A stretch of 64,000 bases of DNA, taken from RPQJ01 sp963707145 (GTDB lineage: Bacteria > Pseudomonadota > Gammaproteobacteria > Steroidobacterales > Steroidobacteraceae). The stretch is from assembly GCA_963707145.1 (NCBI GenBank), contig CAVPOQ010000006.1:1-64000 (forward strand), given 5' to 3'. Position numbers and translations under genes: made by a program. The notes beneath the pieces are model-generated. The model worked only from the letters and a program-made list of their open reading frames with translations, was not told the origin of the DNA and searched no databases. Shown here in pieces: positions 43,731-51,832 of the stretch; the stretch's first letter is position 1, and the number at the start of each line of letters is the position of its first letter.

Positions 43731-45575
43731 CTACGGGGAATACCAGATCGGCGAGCCGTAGACGCGTTCCTGGATGGTCGCGGGGCGTCCCGTGTCCTGC
43801 CACGGCTTGTCGAGCGCGATCGAGTCGAGCAGCGAATAGCGCGGCGTCGGGATTTCCAGCACGCGCGCGTAGTAGAACGCACGCTGCGCCGGGTCGAACT
43901 GCGGATCCCTCCACACCGCCTGCAGTTCGGCGGCTCCGATGTCGTTCGAATAGCGCCCGGTGGCGAGATCCACGGTGTTGCCCACGGGCGTCGCGCAGCG
44001 GCCGTCCGGCCCGATCGTCCGTCCATCGGACACCGCGACGTCGTAGATGCGCTCGCGCGTGGTGCCATCTGCCTCGAGCCAACCCTTCACCACCTGCACG
44101 CGATCGAGGTTGGCGCCGAGCGGATCCTTCATGGCGGCCACGAGGAACGCGGGGGCCTTGCGGCCGGCGCCCGCCCTGAGGTCGCCGCCCATGGGCACGC
44201 CCTTGCGGTAGCCGAGCGCCGCGAGATCCTTCGTCTTGAGGTCCGCCCTGTCGAATTCGAAGCCACCGAAGAATCGCAGCGTGATACGCGGCCCGGTCGA
44301 CGCATAGACCTCCCTGCGCTTGAAGGCTTCGTAGATCGCCTGGCGGGTATTGTCCTTCGCCCATGCCGCGACATAGCCTGCCGCGCCCATGTCCCAGCCC
44401 TTGGCAGCACCCAGACCGCTTGGACCGCTGCGCGTGGCCGGGAAGGCATCGTGATAGCTCTTGCCCGCGAAGCCCGTCTCCTCCACCGCCGACATGCCGG
44501 TGTGGGAGTCGGAACTGCCGATCAGGCCGAACTTGTAGGGATTGACGCCGAGCTTCGCGTCCAGCGCCAGCCCGCGCCTGAGGCCCGCGCGGGCGTAGTC
44601 GGCGTCGGTGGGGTCCGGAGTCTTGCGATCGACGGTCATGACGAAGTTGTAGGTCTCGTAGCCTGCAAACTCGTCGGTCGGCGACAGCATCGGGTGAGTC
44701 TCCGAGTCGCCCTTGATCTGCGTGACCTCGAGCACCGGTTCCCACTCGGCGCGCGTCCTCGCGTAGGACGCGTCCAGCGGCTGGCCGTTCGCCCGGGCGA
44801 GCGGGAACATGCGACCGTCGCTCAGGTTGGCGTTGTGCGGGATCGAGAGGAACTGCGCGCCGGTGCGGCCGCTCACCTCGCCCAGCCAGCGCCAGAGCGC
44901 CTCGGGGTCCTGGCTCTCGAGCGCACTGAAGGGCAGGAACTGGCGCGCGACCTCGCCACCCTGCGGCGTGAACACGACGCGGTGAATGTTTCCGCCGCCC
45001 GGCTGCGAACTCCACTCCCAGCCGATCAACGCCGTGAACACGCCCGGCTCGTTGTAGCGCTCCGCCGCATCGATGATCTCGTGCCACGTGCTGCGCCGCT
45101 TCTCACCGCCGTGCAGGTCTACGTAGGCCTGCTTCGGCGTGAGTCCATAGGCATTGGGCAGGCCGCTGCCGGCCGACGCGAGCAGGTCGTAAACCGCCTG
45201 CAGTTCCGATTCGCTCTTGCTGCCCCCGATACGGCGCAGCAGTTTGCCGGTGTCCGTGTCCGCGAACGCAGGGTCCCCGGCGAACAGTTTGGGCATCGCT
45301 CCAAGCACTTCCGCGTGATCGGCGACGACCAGGAAGTCGAGCGGACGGGATAACTGCCAGCGCGTCTGCGTCGTGGGACTCACGACCGGCAGGCCCCGGG
45401 CAAAGCGGTAGGCGGTGTCCGGTGTCGCGCTGAACGTGCCGAACAGGTAGACGTCGAACGAGTAGCTCGTGTGCAGATGCGTGTCGCCCCAGTAGGGGCG
45501 CGTCTGTGCGCCGCTGGCCGGCGCAAGCACTGCTCCGAGACACGCGAGGCCTGAAACCACGACTCGCAGCCTCAT
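43731..45575 (-). CDS. exported DUF3604 protein, PHP-like (copy 1)
   Basis: 614 residues with a signal peptide (VVVSGLACLGAVLAPASGA). The mature chain opens with GDTHLHTSYSFD (His 33 and 35), then VVADHAEVLG (Asp 86, His 87), ALIGWEWSSQPGGGNIHRVV, SIPHNANLSDG and SSDSHTGMSA. This spaced set of His/Asp resembles the PHP phosphoesterase metal site, though the family has no settled function. The tail is ERVYGSPIWYSP. It lies at the far end of the array, 99 bp after the cupin gene. Confidence 0.88.
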   Translation of the reverse strand: MRLRVVVSGLACLGAVLAPASGAQTRPYWGDTHLHTSYSFDVYLFGTFSATPDTAYRFARGLPVVSPTTQTRWQLSRPLDFLVVADHAEVLGAMPKLFAGDPAFADTDTGKLLRRIGGSKSESELQAVYDLLASAGSGLPNAYGLTPKQAYVDLHGGEKRRSTWHEIIDAAERYNEPGVFTALIGWEWSSQPGGGNIHRVVFTPQGGEVARQFLPFSALESQDPEALWRWLGEVSGRTGAQFLSIPHNANLSDGRMFPLARANGQPLDASYARTRAEWEPVLEVTQIKGDSETHPMLSPTDEFAGYETYNFVMTVDRKTPDPTDADYARAGLRRGLALDAKLGVNPYKFGLIGSSDSHTGMSAVEETGFAGKSYHDAFPATRSGPSGLGAAKGWDMGAAGYVAAWAKDNTRQAIYEAFKRREVYASTGPRITLRFFGGFEFDRADLKTKDLAALGYRKGVPMGGDLRAGAGRKAPAFLVAAMKDPLGANLDRVQVVKGWLEADGTTRERIYDVAVSDGRTIGPDGRCATPVGNTVDLATGRYSNDIGAAELQAVWRDPQFDPAQRAFYYARVLEIPTPRYSLLDSIALDKPWQDTGRPATIQERVYGSPIWYSP

Positions 45576-45674
45576 GAATTCTCCTCCGAATGCGGCCGGT
45601 GGCGAACGCGACCGACCGCGCGTCGCGCCGTCACCGCCGCGGATCGCCCGTGCGGGTCTTGATTCCCTGCCGAC

Positions 45675-46181
45675 TCAGCGAGCGCTCGTCGGCACCGGGG
45701 CCGTGATGTAGGTCATCTGGTCGCAACACTGGTCCTTGATGCCCTGGTCGACCCACGCCTTGATCATCCCGGCGTCCATCAGCCCGAGGAACGTGCCGTC
45801 GGGCATGAAGTTGATGTTCGAGCCGGTCACGACCATGAACGTGTCGGTGTCCTCGGTGTTGCCCGCCGGCGTGTTGAACTGGTGGATCGAACCGCCCGGC
45901 TCGTACAGATAGTCACCCGCCTTCTGCACCTGGTCGGGATATTCCGTGTAGTACCACGCGCCGGACATCGTGTAGATGTGCACGGTGCCGGTGTGGAAGT
46001 GCAGCGGCAGTGTCACCCCTGGCGCGAACTTGACCCGCAACACCCACACGCCGTTGTGCGGATCGAGAAACAGCGGGTAGGCCTTGATGCCGGGATGCAG
46101 CAGGCCCTCGAGGAACTTGCCCACGTTCGTGTTGACCGTGAGCAGCTTGTCCTGCTTGGTGACGACTTCTGGCAATGACAT
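45675..46181 (-). CDS. 2,4'-dihydroxyacetophenone dioxygenase-like cupin
   Basis: 168 residues, a single cupin domain. Blocks are YPLFLDPHNGVWVLRVKFAPGVTLPLHFHTG (HFHTG metal His pair), VHIYTMSGAWYYTEYPDQ and YEPGGSIHQFNTPAGNTED. The layout matches proteins annotated in the 2,4'-dihydroxyacetophenone dioxygenase family, which split an aryl alpha-hydroxyketone with non-haem iron. No signal peptide. It is the only clearly cytoplasmic enzyme in the DUF3604 array and may hint at the substrate class. Confidence 0.8.
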   Translation of the reverse strand: MSLPEVVTKQDKLLTVNTNVGKFLEGLLHPGIKAYPLFLDPHNGVWVLRVKFAPGVTLPLHFHTGTVHIYTMSGAWYYTEYPDQVQKAGDYLYEPGGSIHQFNTPAGNTEDTDTFMVVTGSNINFMPDGTFLGLMDAGMIKAWVDQGIKDQCCDQMTYITAPVPTSAR

Positions 46182-46209
46182 TCGTACTCCCCCTTTGTTG
46201 AAGCGGCAA

Positions 46210-46371
46210 TCAGCGCAGCGGCTTGGTCACGGTCTTGCGGATTACCTTGTCCTTCTTGTCGTCCACCTTGTCCTCCATCTTGTCGACGGGACCCTTGTCG
46301 ATCAGCTTGTCCGTCTGGTCCTTGACTTCGTTCTCGACCTTGTTGGTCACGACTTTGGTGCCAATGCCCAT
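46210..46371 (-). CDS. small Lys/Asp-rich protein
   Basis: 53 residues, too short for most gene callers. MGIGTKVVTNKVENEVKD then TDKLIDKGPVDKMEDK and a final KVIRKTVTKPLR. Highly charged, helical and without a signal peptide. It lies between the cupin gene and a remnant of a DUF3604 C-terminus, the place where the other array units carry a small Lys/Asp-rich protein. A start with a GGAGCG-like ribosome site is visible. Function unknown. Confidence 0.6.
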   Translation of the reverse strand: MGIGTKVVTNKVENEVKDQTDKLIDKGPVDKMEDKVDDKKDKVIRKTVTKPLR

Positions 46372-46398
46372 GTCTGCGCTCCTGTCTGCTGTGGTTGA

Positions 46399-46500
46399 GG
46401 GGTGTACCAGACCGGCGAGTTATCGGCGCGTTCCCGGATGCTCGCCGGCACGTCGGTGCGCAGGGTCGAAGCGCGCCGACTGACGACTCTGTTCACACCT
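46399..46500 (-). pseudogene. remnant of a DUF3604 C-terminus
   Basis: On the minus strand the frame ends IRERADNSPVWYTP followed by QPQQ. The three intact DUF3604 proteins end in VQERAWTSPIWYTP, QQERGWTSPIWYTP and IQERVYGSPIWYSP. Upstream, only VPAS and a few residues still fit. No start, metal motif or body remains. It is the tail of a lost copy. Confidence 0.6.
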
Positions 46501-46530
46501 GTGGCTTGCATCTCGGTACCTGCCGCCCCA

Positions 46531-48240
46531 TCACCGGGGCTTCTTGTCCTTCAGCTTTGCGTCCTTCGCGTCCTTTGCCTTCGCAGGCGCGCCGGCAGGC
46601 ATGCTCTGCTTGCCGCGGTCGCTCGCTGCGCGATCGCCGCCGCCGCCCTTGGCTCCCGAGATTGCGCTCGATCTGGCACGTTCCGGTGCGCCGGACGGCA
46701 CGGCCGCGGGCTTGCTCGCAGGTTTGCTCACCTTCGGTGCCGCAGGAGCGGCATCGCCGCGGTCCGACGCGGTGGAACGCGCGGCACTCGCCGACGGCTT
46801 GGCCTCGGGACGACTGACATTCGACGTCGCCGGCTTCGCAGCCGCCTTCGCCGTGGGCGCCGCGCTCGTCGCCTTGCTCTTGACGGCATCGCCGGTCGCC
46901 TGGCCGCCCGCGTAAGAGCCCTGCACCTTCGGCACGGCCCCTGCGGCACTGGTGGCCGCGCCCGGCCTGGCTTCCGGCACCTTGCTCTTGGCGGCCTGCG
47001 GAGCGCCCGCATAGGAACCCTGGCCCTTCCAGGCGTCTGCAGCCGGCGCAGGGCGCTTCGGCCCCTGCCTGGCCTGTGCATTCAACGAATCGAGCTCCGG
47101 CCGATTCGGCTTCGCTGCCGTGATCGGGCTGCTTGCCTTGCGGGACTGCCCGTCGCGCGTCGCACTGTTGTAGCCCGACCGGTTGTTGTCGTAGCGATCC
47201 CAGTACCCGCCGTTGTTGCCGCCCGGGTTGACCACGACGATGTTGCCGCTGTTGTTGAATCCGCCGCCGTAGCCGGGTGGCCGGTTGTAGCCACTGCTCG
47301 GGTAATAGCCATTGCCGTATCGCGGGCGGTACGGATACGGGGGGTAATAGGGCATCGGCGGTCCGTAGTACCGCGGGTTGTAATAGCCCTTCTTGTACCA
47401 GTCGTCGTCGTCATCGTCGAAGATGTTGGCGACGAGCATGCCCGCGCCGAATGACAGCAGGCCCGTGGCGACCAGCGCTCCCGTACTGTGGCCCGTGTCT
47501 GCTGCGCCGGTTGTCGCGGTCGCGGCAGGAGCAGCGACCGCCGGCGCAGGAGCGTAAACCGCCACGGGATCGTACTGCGGCACGTACACCACCTCCGGGC
47601 TCGGTGGCGACACCGTGATGACCTGGTGGCCCTCCTGGATCTCGGTCGCAACCTTCATCTGCTCGGAACTCTTCAGGTTGCCGACGTCCCTGGCCTGAGT
47701 CCGCAGGCGCTGCACCGCGTCGAGCGCCCCCGCCTGGTCATTGACGTAGGCCTGGCCGAGCTCGGTCGTCCAGCCCATCTCAAGGCACATCATGTCGATG
47801 ACTTCCGGCGACTGCAGCAGCCCGCGCACCGGCGGCGTAAAGCCGACCTGCTTCGCGGCCTCGTCGAGCGCGTTGCCCGCGAGGCTCGGGTTCTGCAGCA
47901 GCCAGTTGCCCGCGTCGAGCACTTCCTGCGGATTCGTCGCTGCGACCAGCACCTCGCCGAGTATCACGTCCGGGTACAGCGCGACGGGCGCCAGCAGCTC
48001 TTCCATCGCTTCTGGAGTCCAGGTCGCCGTGCTGGCCTGCAGCGGTTGCGGAGGCTGTGCGGCGGCCTGCTGAGCAGCGTCGGGGGGCGTCTGCACCGTT
48101 ACGACAGGCGGCGTGGCAGGCGTCGCAGGAGGTGTCTCCTTGCTGCCACATCCCGACAGGGCGATTGCCACGCCGATCGCGAGCGCGAGGCCTTGCCTGG
48201 GCGGCGATTTGTATTCCAAGCGTATCTCCTGTCCATTCAC
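46531..48240 (-). CDS. DUF3300 lipoprotein
   Basis: 569 residues. Lipobox ALSGC near residue 31. The DUF3300 domain (about 75-235) begins ELLAPVALYPDVILGEVLVAATNP and contains GFTPPVRGLLQSPEVIDMM and VVYVPQYDPVAVYAP. Then comes a membrane-like GLLSFGAGMLVANIF, a Tyr/Pro/Gly-rich segment (YYPPYPYRPRYGNGYYP) and a long Ala/Lys/Pro-rich tail. It is the only DUF3300 in the window and lies inside the DUF3604 array. Function unknown; an envelope protein. Confidence 0.85.
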   Translation of the reverse strand: MNGQEIRLEYKSPPRQGLALAIGVAIALSGCGSKETPPATPATPPVVTVQTPPDAAQQAAAQPPQPLQASTATWTPEAMEELLAPVALYPDVILGEVLVAATNPQEVLDAGNWLLQNPSLAGNALDEAAKQVGFTPPVRGLLQSPEVIDMMCLEMGWTTELGQAYVNDQAGALDAVQRLRTQARDVGNLKSSEQMKVATEIQEGHQVITVSPPSPEVVYVPQYDPVAVYAPAPAVAAPAATATTGAADTGHSTGALVATGLLSFGAGMLVANIFDDDDDDWYKKGYYNPRYYGPPMPYYPPYPYRPRYGNGYYPSSGYNRPPGYGGGFNNSGNIVVVNPGGNNGGYWDRYDNNRSGYNSATRDGQSRKASSPITAAKPNRPELDSLNAQARQGPKRPAPAADAWKGQGSYAGAPQAAKSKVPEARPGAATSAAGAVPKVQGSYAGGQATGDAVKSKATSAAPTAKAAAKPATSNVSRPEAKPSASAARSTASDRGDAAPAAPKVSKPASKPAAVPSGAPERARSSAISGAKGGGGDRAASDRGKQSMPAGAPAKAKDAKDAKLKDKKPR

Positions 48241-48307
48241 CGATGCGGGACGGCGCGGCCTACTTCACCGCTGACTAACCGTTGTTGTCATCCTTCTTAT
48301 CGTCCGT

Positions 48308-48589
48308 TTAGTCCTTCTTGTCGTCCTTATCCTTCTTGTCGTTCTTGTCGTTCTTGTCGTTCTTGTCGTGCTTGTCCTTGTCGCCGATGTTGGCGGCGTC
48401 CTTGGCCGTGTCGTGCATGGCCTCCTTCGGGTCGCAGCGTCCACCGACGCCGACGGTTGCCTTCGCTGCGGCACTCTTCGCGGCCTTCTCAGCCGTGCAG
48501 TCCGGATCGAGCGGACCCGCGCTGACCGCCGTCACTGCCAGCGCCATCGCCAGACCCAGTCCCAGTCGCGACTTGAGTGAATTCATCAT
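48308..48589 (-). CDS. small exported two-Cys protein with Lys/Asp tail (copy B)
   Basis: 93 residues. Signal peptide LGLGLAMALAVTAVSA, cleaved before GPLDPDC. The mature core, shared almost residue for residue with the paralogue at 51515-51805, is GPLDPDCT-EKAAKSAA-KATVGVGGRCDPKEA. Two cysteines could form one disulfide. The tail is a run of Asp/Lys/Asn encoded by a 9-bp repeat. Start at 48589 (MMNS) or 48586; a GGAGAG ribosome site precedes it. It follows DUF3604 copy 2 in the transcript. Confidence 0.8.
   Translation of the reverse strand: MMNSLKSRLGLGLAMALAVTAVSAGPLDPDCTAEKAAKSAAAKATVGVGGRCDPKEAMHDTAKDAANIGDKDKHDKNDKNDKNDKKDKDDKKD
48333..48368 (+). repeat. 9-bp tandem repeat, four copies, inside a coding gene
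   Basis: The unit TTCTTGTCG occurs four times in a row, with degenerate flanking units. On the minus strand it codes the Asp-Lys-Asn tail of the small exported protein. Being a multiple of three, copy changes would alter tail length without breaking the frame. Confidence 0.85.
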
Positions 48590-48658
48590 GACTACTCTCC
48601 AGTTGGTCGATTGTTCAATACGGCCGCGCAGCAATTCGCTGCGATACGGCATCATGCG

Positions 48659-50584
48659 TTACGGCGTGTACCAGATCGGACTCGTCCATGCGCGCTCCTG
48701 GACCGCCGAAGGCACGTCGGGCAGCAGCGGCAGCTTGTTCCTGACGGCGTCGTAGGTCGTCCACCGCGGCGTCGGTATCTCGAGCACGCGGACGTAGTAC
48801 AGCGCGTTCCTCGAGGGATCGAAGTCGGGGTCGGTCCACGTGCCCATCAGCTCCGGGCTGCCGATCGTGTTGGCGTACGTCGCCTTCGTCAGGTCGACCG
48901 TATTTCCAACGGGCGGGACCTTGCCGTCGCCACCGCGCTTGCGATCGCCGCTCCAGACCACGTCGATCACCTTGTCCTGCGGCTCGCCCTTGGCGTCGAC
49001 CATGCCCTTGATGATCTGGATGCGGTCGAGGTTGGCACCGTTGGGGTCCTTTGATGCCCAGACGGTAAACGTCGGCGCCTTGGATACCTTCTCGATCGTG
49101 CCGCCCATCGGCACGCCATTGCGATAGCCCTGCTCCACGAGCTCCCGCGGGTTCGTCGATGCGGCGCCGAGGTCCGCGCCACCGAAGAACCGCACCTTGA
49201 TGCGCGTGCCGGAGGTGACGAACGTTTCGCGCGCGGCCATCGCGTCCCAGATCGCGCCGCGCGTGTTGCGTGTCGCCCAGACGGCGGCCAGCGAGCCTGG
49301 ATTCGATTCCTTCGACTTGATCCAGCCGTCGATCTCGCCATCGCGCCGCGCCTCGAGCGTGCCGTCCGCTGGGCCATGGCTGCCGATGTAGTCGTCCTCG
49401 GCGACGTCCGAGGGCAGGCCGTTGTGATTGTCGGTGCCGCCGATGAAACCGAGCTGGTAGGGATTCGCACCCAGCGTCTGCTGGTAATAGAGGCCCTTGG
49501 TCACGGCCCAGCGCACGAAGTTCTCCTTCTTGAACGTGCGGCCGCTGAACGTGCCGACGCTGTCGGCGTTCTCGAAATTCGCAAACTCGTCGGCCGGCCA
49601 GAAGCTCCGGTGAACCTCCGAGTTGCCCTTGATCTGCATCATCTCGATCAGCCGCTCGAAGTGGCTGCGCAGGCGCGCGTAGTCCGCCGTGATCGGCTTG
49701 CCGGCATTGTCGAGCGGCTCGAACATCAGGCCCTTGCTGCCGTTGGAATTGTGCGGAATCGCCAGCAGCCGCGAGCCCTTCTTCTCCTGCTCGGCCATCC
49801 AGGCCCAGAGCTTTTCCTCGTCGTTGCTGTCCAGCGCCGAGAACGGCACGTCCGGGACGTTCAGGTCACGGAAGATGACGTTGCGATGCATGTTCCCGGC
49901 GTTCTGGGCGGACGTCCACTCGAAGCCGGCGAGTGTCGTGAACTTGCCGGGCCGGTAGTTGTCGATCGCGGCCTTGATCTGGACGTCCTTCCATGCGCTG
50001 CGCGTCGTCTCGGGACCGGCGTAGAACGGCGGGTGGTCCGGGTGTTCGCCGCGCATGTTGTTGATAACGTACTTCATGAACCAGGCACGCTGCTCGTCCA
50101 CGGTCTTGAGCCCGCGCAGTTCCTCGAGCATCGGGTTGTCGCCGCCCTTGGCGCCCGGGACCTGCGTCGAGTACATCTCGCCGATGAACTCGGCGTGGTC
50201 GGAGACGGCCACCCAGTCGAGCGGACGGCCGATGTTGTGCTTCTGGCCGTTCACGACGACGTCGGCGCCCTGCGCGAACTTGTAGGCCTCGTCCGGCGTG
50301 ATCCGGGCGCCGCCGATGTAGGCATCGAGGGAGAACGACGTGTGCACGTGCGTCTCGCCGAAGTAGGCGTCCTTCAGCGGGTTCTCCGCAACAGCGGCCT
50401 CGAGATCCGCGACCGTCGGCGCCGGGGCGGATGCTGGCGCGGCCGCCGGCACGGCAGCGACAGGTTGGTCGCTGCTCCGTTGACAACCCGCCAGTGCGAA
50501 CACGACTGCGAACGCGATCAGCGCAATCTGCGCGCTGCGCACTCGGGATAGGGTCTGCGTGTGCATTACATTCATTGTGATCAA
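48659..50584 (-). CDS. DUF3604 lipoprotein, PHP-like (copy 2)
   Basis: 641 residues from the first Met; a start at a later Met such as MHTQTLSR is possible. The lipobox is VFALAGCQRS, so this copy is probably membrane-anchored, unlike copies 1 and 3. Motifs are GETHVHTSFSLDAY, AVSDHAEFIGE, AGFEWTSAQNAGNMHRNVI, AIPHNSNGSKG and GGTDNHNGLPSD, and the end is ERAWTSPIWYTP. An OMP gene precedes it and a two-Cys small protein follows. Confidence 0.9.
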   Translation of the reverse strand: MITMNVMHTQTLSRVRSAQIALIAFAVVFALAGCQRSSDQPVAAVPAAAPASAPAPTVADLEAAVAENPLKDAYFGETHVHTSFSLDAYIGGARITPDEAYKFAQGADVVVNGQKHNIGRPLDWVAVSDHAEFIGEMYSTQVPGAKGGDNPMLEELRGLKTVDEQRAWFMKYVINNMRGEHPDHPPFYAGPETTRSAWKDVQIKAAIDNYRPGKFTTLAGFEWTSAQNAGNMHRNVIFRDLNVPDVPFSALDSNDEEKLWAWMAEQEKKGSRLLAIPHNSNGSKGLMFEPLDNAGKPITADYARLRSHFERLIEMMQIKGNSEVHRSFWPADEFANFENADSVGTFSGRTFKKENFVRWAVTKGLYYQQTLGANPYQLGFIGGTDNHNGLPSDVAEDDYIGSHGPADGTLEARRDGEIDGWIKSKESNPGSLAAVWATRNTRGAIWDAMAARETFVTSGTRIKVRFFGGADLGAASTNPRELVEQGYRNGVPMGGTIEKVSKAPTFTVWASKDPNGANLDRIQIIKGMVDAKGEPQDKVIDVVWSGDRKRGGDGKVPPVGNTVDLTKATYANTIGSPELMGTWTDPDFDPSRNALYYVRVLEIPTPRWTTYDAVRNKLPLLPDVPSAVQERAWTSPIWYTP

Positions 50585-50641
50585 GCCTCCATCTGTATGA
50601 CTGCGGTCACCGGCCCGCCGCCAGCACGTGGCCGAGCTCCT

Positions 50642-51466
50642 TCATCTCGTCGCCGGTACCAGCAGGGCCACGCCTGCCCGCAGGACCCATTCCTGATTGC
50701 CAGGATCGTCCTTGAAGTCGTAACCGACCTCGACATTCGGGCGCCATTTCTGTTCCGCCCAACCGATCACGAAGCCGTAGTTGACGCTGAGCAGAAGGGA
50801 TGACCACCGGGAATGTTCCGTGTCGTAGACGAGGGCGCTGTTGCCCACCGAAAGCGAGCGTCCCTTGCCAAGCTGATAGCTCAACACGGGCTGCAGGTTG
50901 ATGATCCCGACGTCCGGTGCGTCGTCATCGCCGGCGTACGAAAAGAACGTCTGGGCGAACAGGCCCCAATTGACCTTCTTGGCCGACGAGTTGACGAAGC
51001 CCAGTGCCGGCCCTGCGGTCCACTTGTCGAGCGTCAAGCCATCGGCGCCGGTTGGCAGCGTGCCGGAAACGCCGATGCCGAAACGTCCCCAGTTACGATC
51101 GAACGTCACCAGATCGAACACGGTGAAATCCGCGAAGCCGTCGGCTCCGCTCGGCGAGGAGGTCACATAGGGCGCGGTCAGCCGGAAGATGTGGTGCGTG
51201 CCTGCCAGCTCGAACGGCAGCGCCGCGCGGAAGACGACCTGATTCGCCGAACCGCCGATGCCGTGAAAACTCGGCGTGTACCAGTCGTTCAGCTGGAAGG
51301 ACATCAGCGCGGCGGTGGGGTCGGTCGCCTGCGCCGCAAGTTCCTCGCTGTCGCTCGCCTCCTGCGCACGCGCCGCCGGGCTGCCGCCCGCAATCATGGC
51401 GGTGGCGGCCAGCGCCACACACTGCGCAGGCAGCGTGTCCCGGACGGACGATTCCCGCTTGTTCAT
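50642..51466 (-). CDS. outer-membrane beta-barrel-like protein
   Basis: About 274 residues from ATG 51466 (MNKRESSV), with a signal peptide ending near AARAQEA. The body alternates aromatic and polar strands (FRLTAPYVTS, GRFGIGVSGTLPTG, WGLFAQTFFSYAG, LLLSVNYGFVIGWAEQKW) and ends AGVALLVPATR. This is an outer-membrane transporter-like barrel. It lies 57 bp upstream of DUF3604 copy 2 in the transcript, in the place that the SphA-like gene has for copy 3. Confidence 0.72.
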   Translation of the reverse strand: MNKRESSVRDTLPAQCVALAATAMIAGGSPAARAQEASDSEELAAQATDPTAALMSFQLNDWYTPSFHGIGGSANQVVFRAALPFELAGTHHIFRLTAPYVTSSPSGADGFADFTVFDLVTFDRNWGRFGIGVSGTLPTGADGLTLDKWTAGPALGFVNSSAKKVNWGLFAQTFFSYAGDDDAPDVGIINLQPVLSYQLGKGRSLSVGNSALVYDTEHSRWSSLLLSVNYGFVIGWAEQKWRPNVEVGYDFKDDPGNQEWVLRAGVALLVPATR

Positions 51467-51514
51467 TACGCTGGGGAACTCTGCACGCACGCTGATCGGG
51501 ACTCAGTCGCTGGA

Positions 51515-51805
51515 TCAAGCCTTGTTATCGTCCTTGTCATCCTTGTCTTTATCCATGTCCTTGTCCTTGCCGTCGCGCCGCTCCTCGACCGGTCCCTTGT
51601 CTTCGATGTTGACCACGTCCTTGGCCGTGTCCGATAGGGCTTCCTTCGGGTCACAGCGGCCGCCCACGCCGACCGTGGCCTTTACCGCGGCACTCTTGGC
51701 GGCCTTCTCGGGAGTACAGTCCGGGTCGAGCGGGCCCGCGCTTGCGATGGCCGCGGTTGCGGCAAGCAGCGCGCCGGTGATCCAGTGCCATGACGTTGGT
51801 TTCAT
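51515..51805 (-). CDS. small exported two-Cys protein with Lys/Asp tail (copy A)
   Basis: 96 residues, signal peptide WITGALLAATAAIASA before GPLDPDC. Core as in the paralogue at 48308-48589 (TVGVGGRCDPKEALSDTAKD), then a charged tail DKGPVEERRDGKDKDMDKD. The tail DNA is not a simple tandem repeat here. It follows DUF3604 copy 3 by 27 bp, as copy B follows copy 2. Confidence 0.8.
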   Translation of the reverse strand: MKPTSWHWITGALLAATAAIASAGPLDPDCTPEKAAKSAAVKATVGVGGRCDPKEALSDTAKDVVNIEDKGPVEERRDGKDKDMDKDKDDKDDNKA

Positions 51806-51832
51806 GATCGAGTCCTCCAGTTCAAGTGATTT

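Noticed and set aside
46402..47454. A 350-codon plus-strand frame opposite the DUF3300 gene
   Set aside because: Arg-rich antisense shadow; the minus-strand gene has a lipobox and DUF3300 blocks.
48333..48368. The tandem repeat as a CRISPR array
   Set aside because: Units are 9 bp, there are no spacers, and it lies inside a coding frame. No CRISPR array was seen anywhere in the window.
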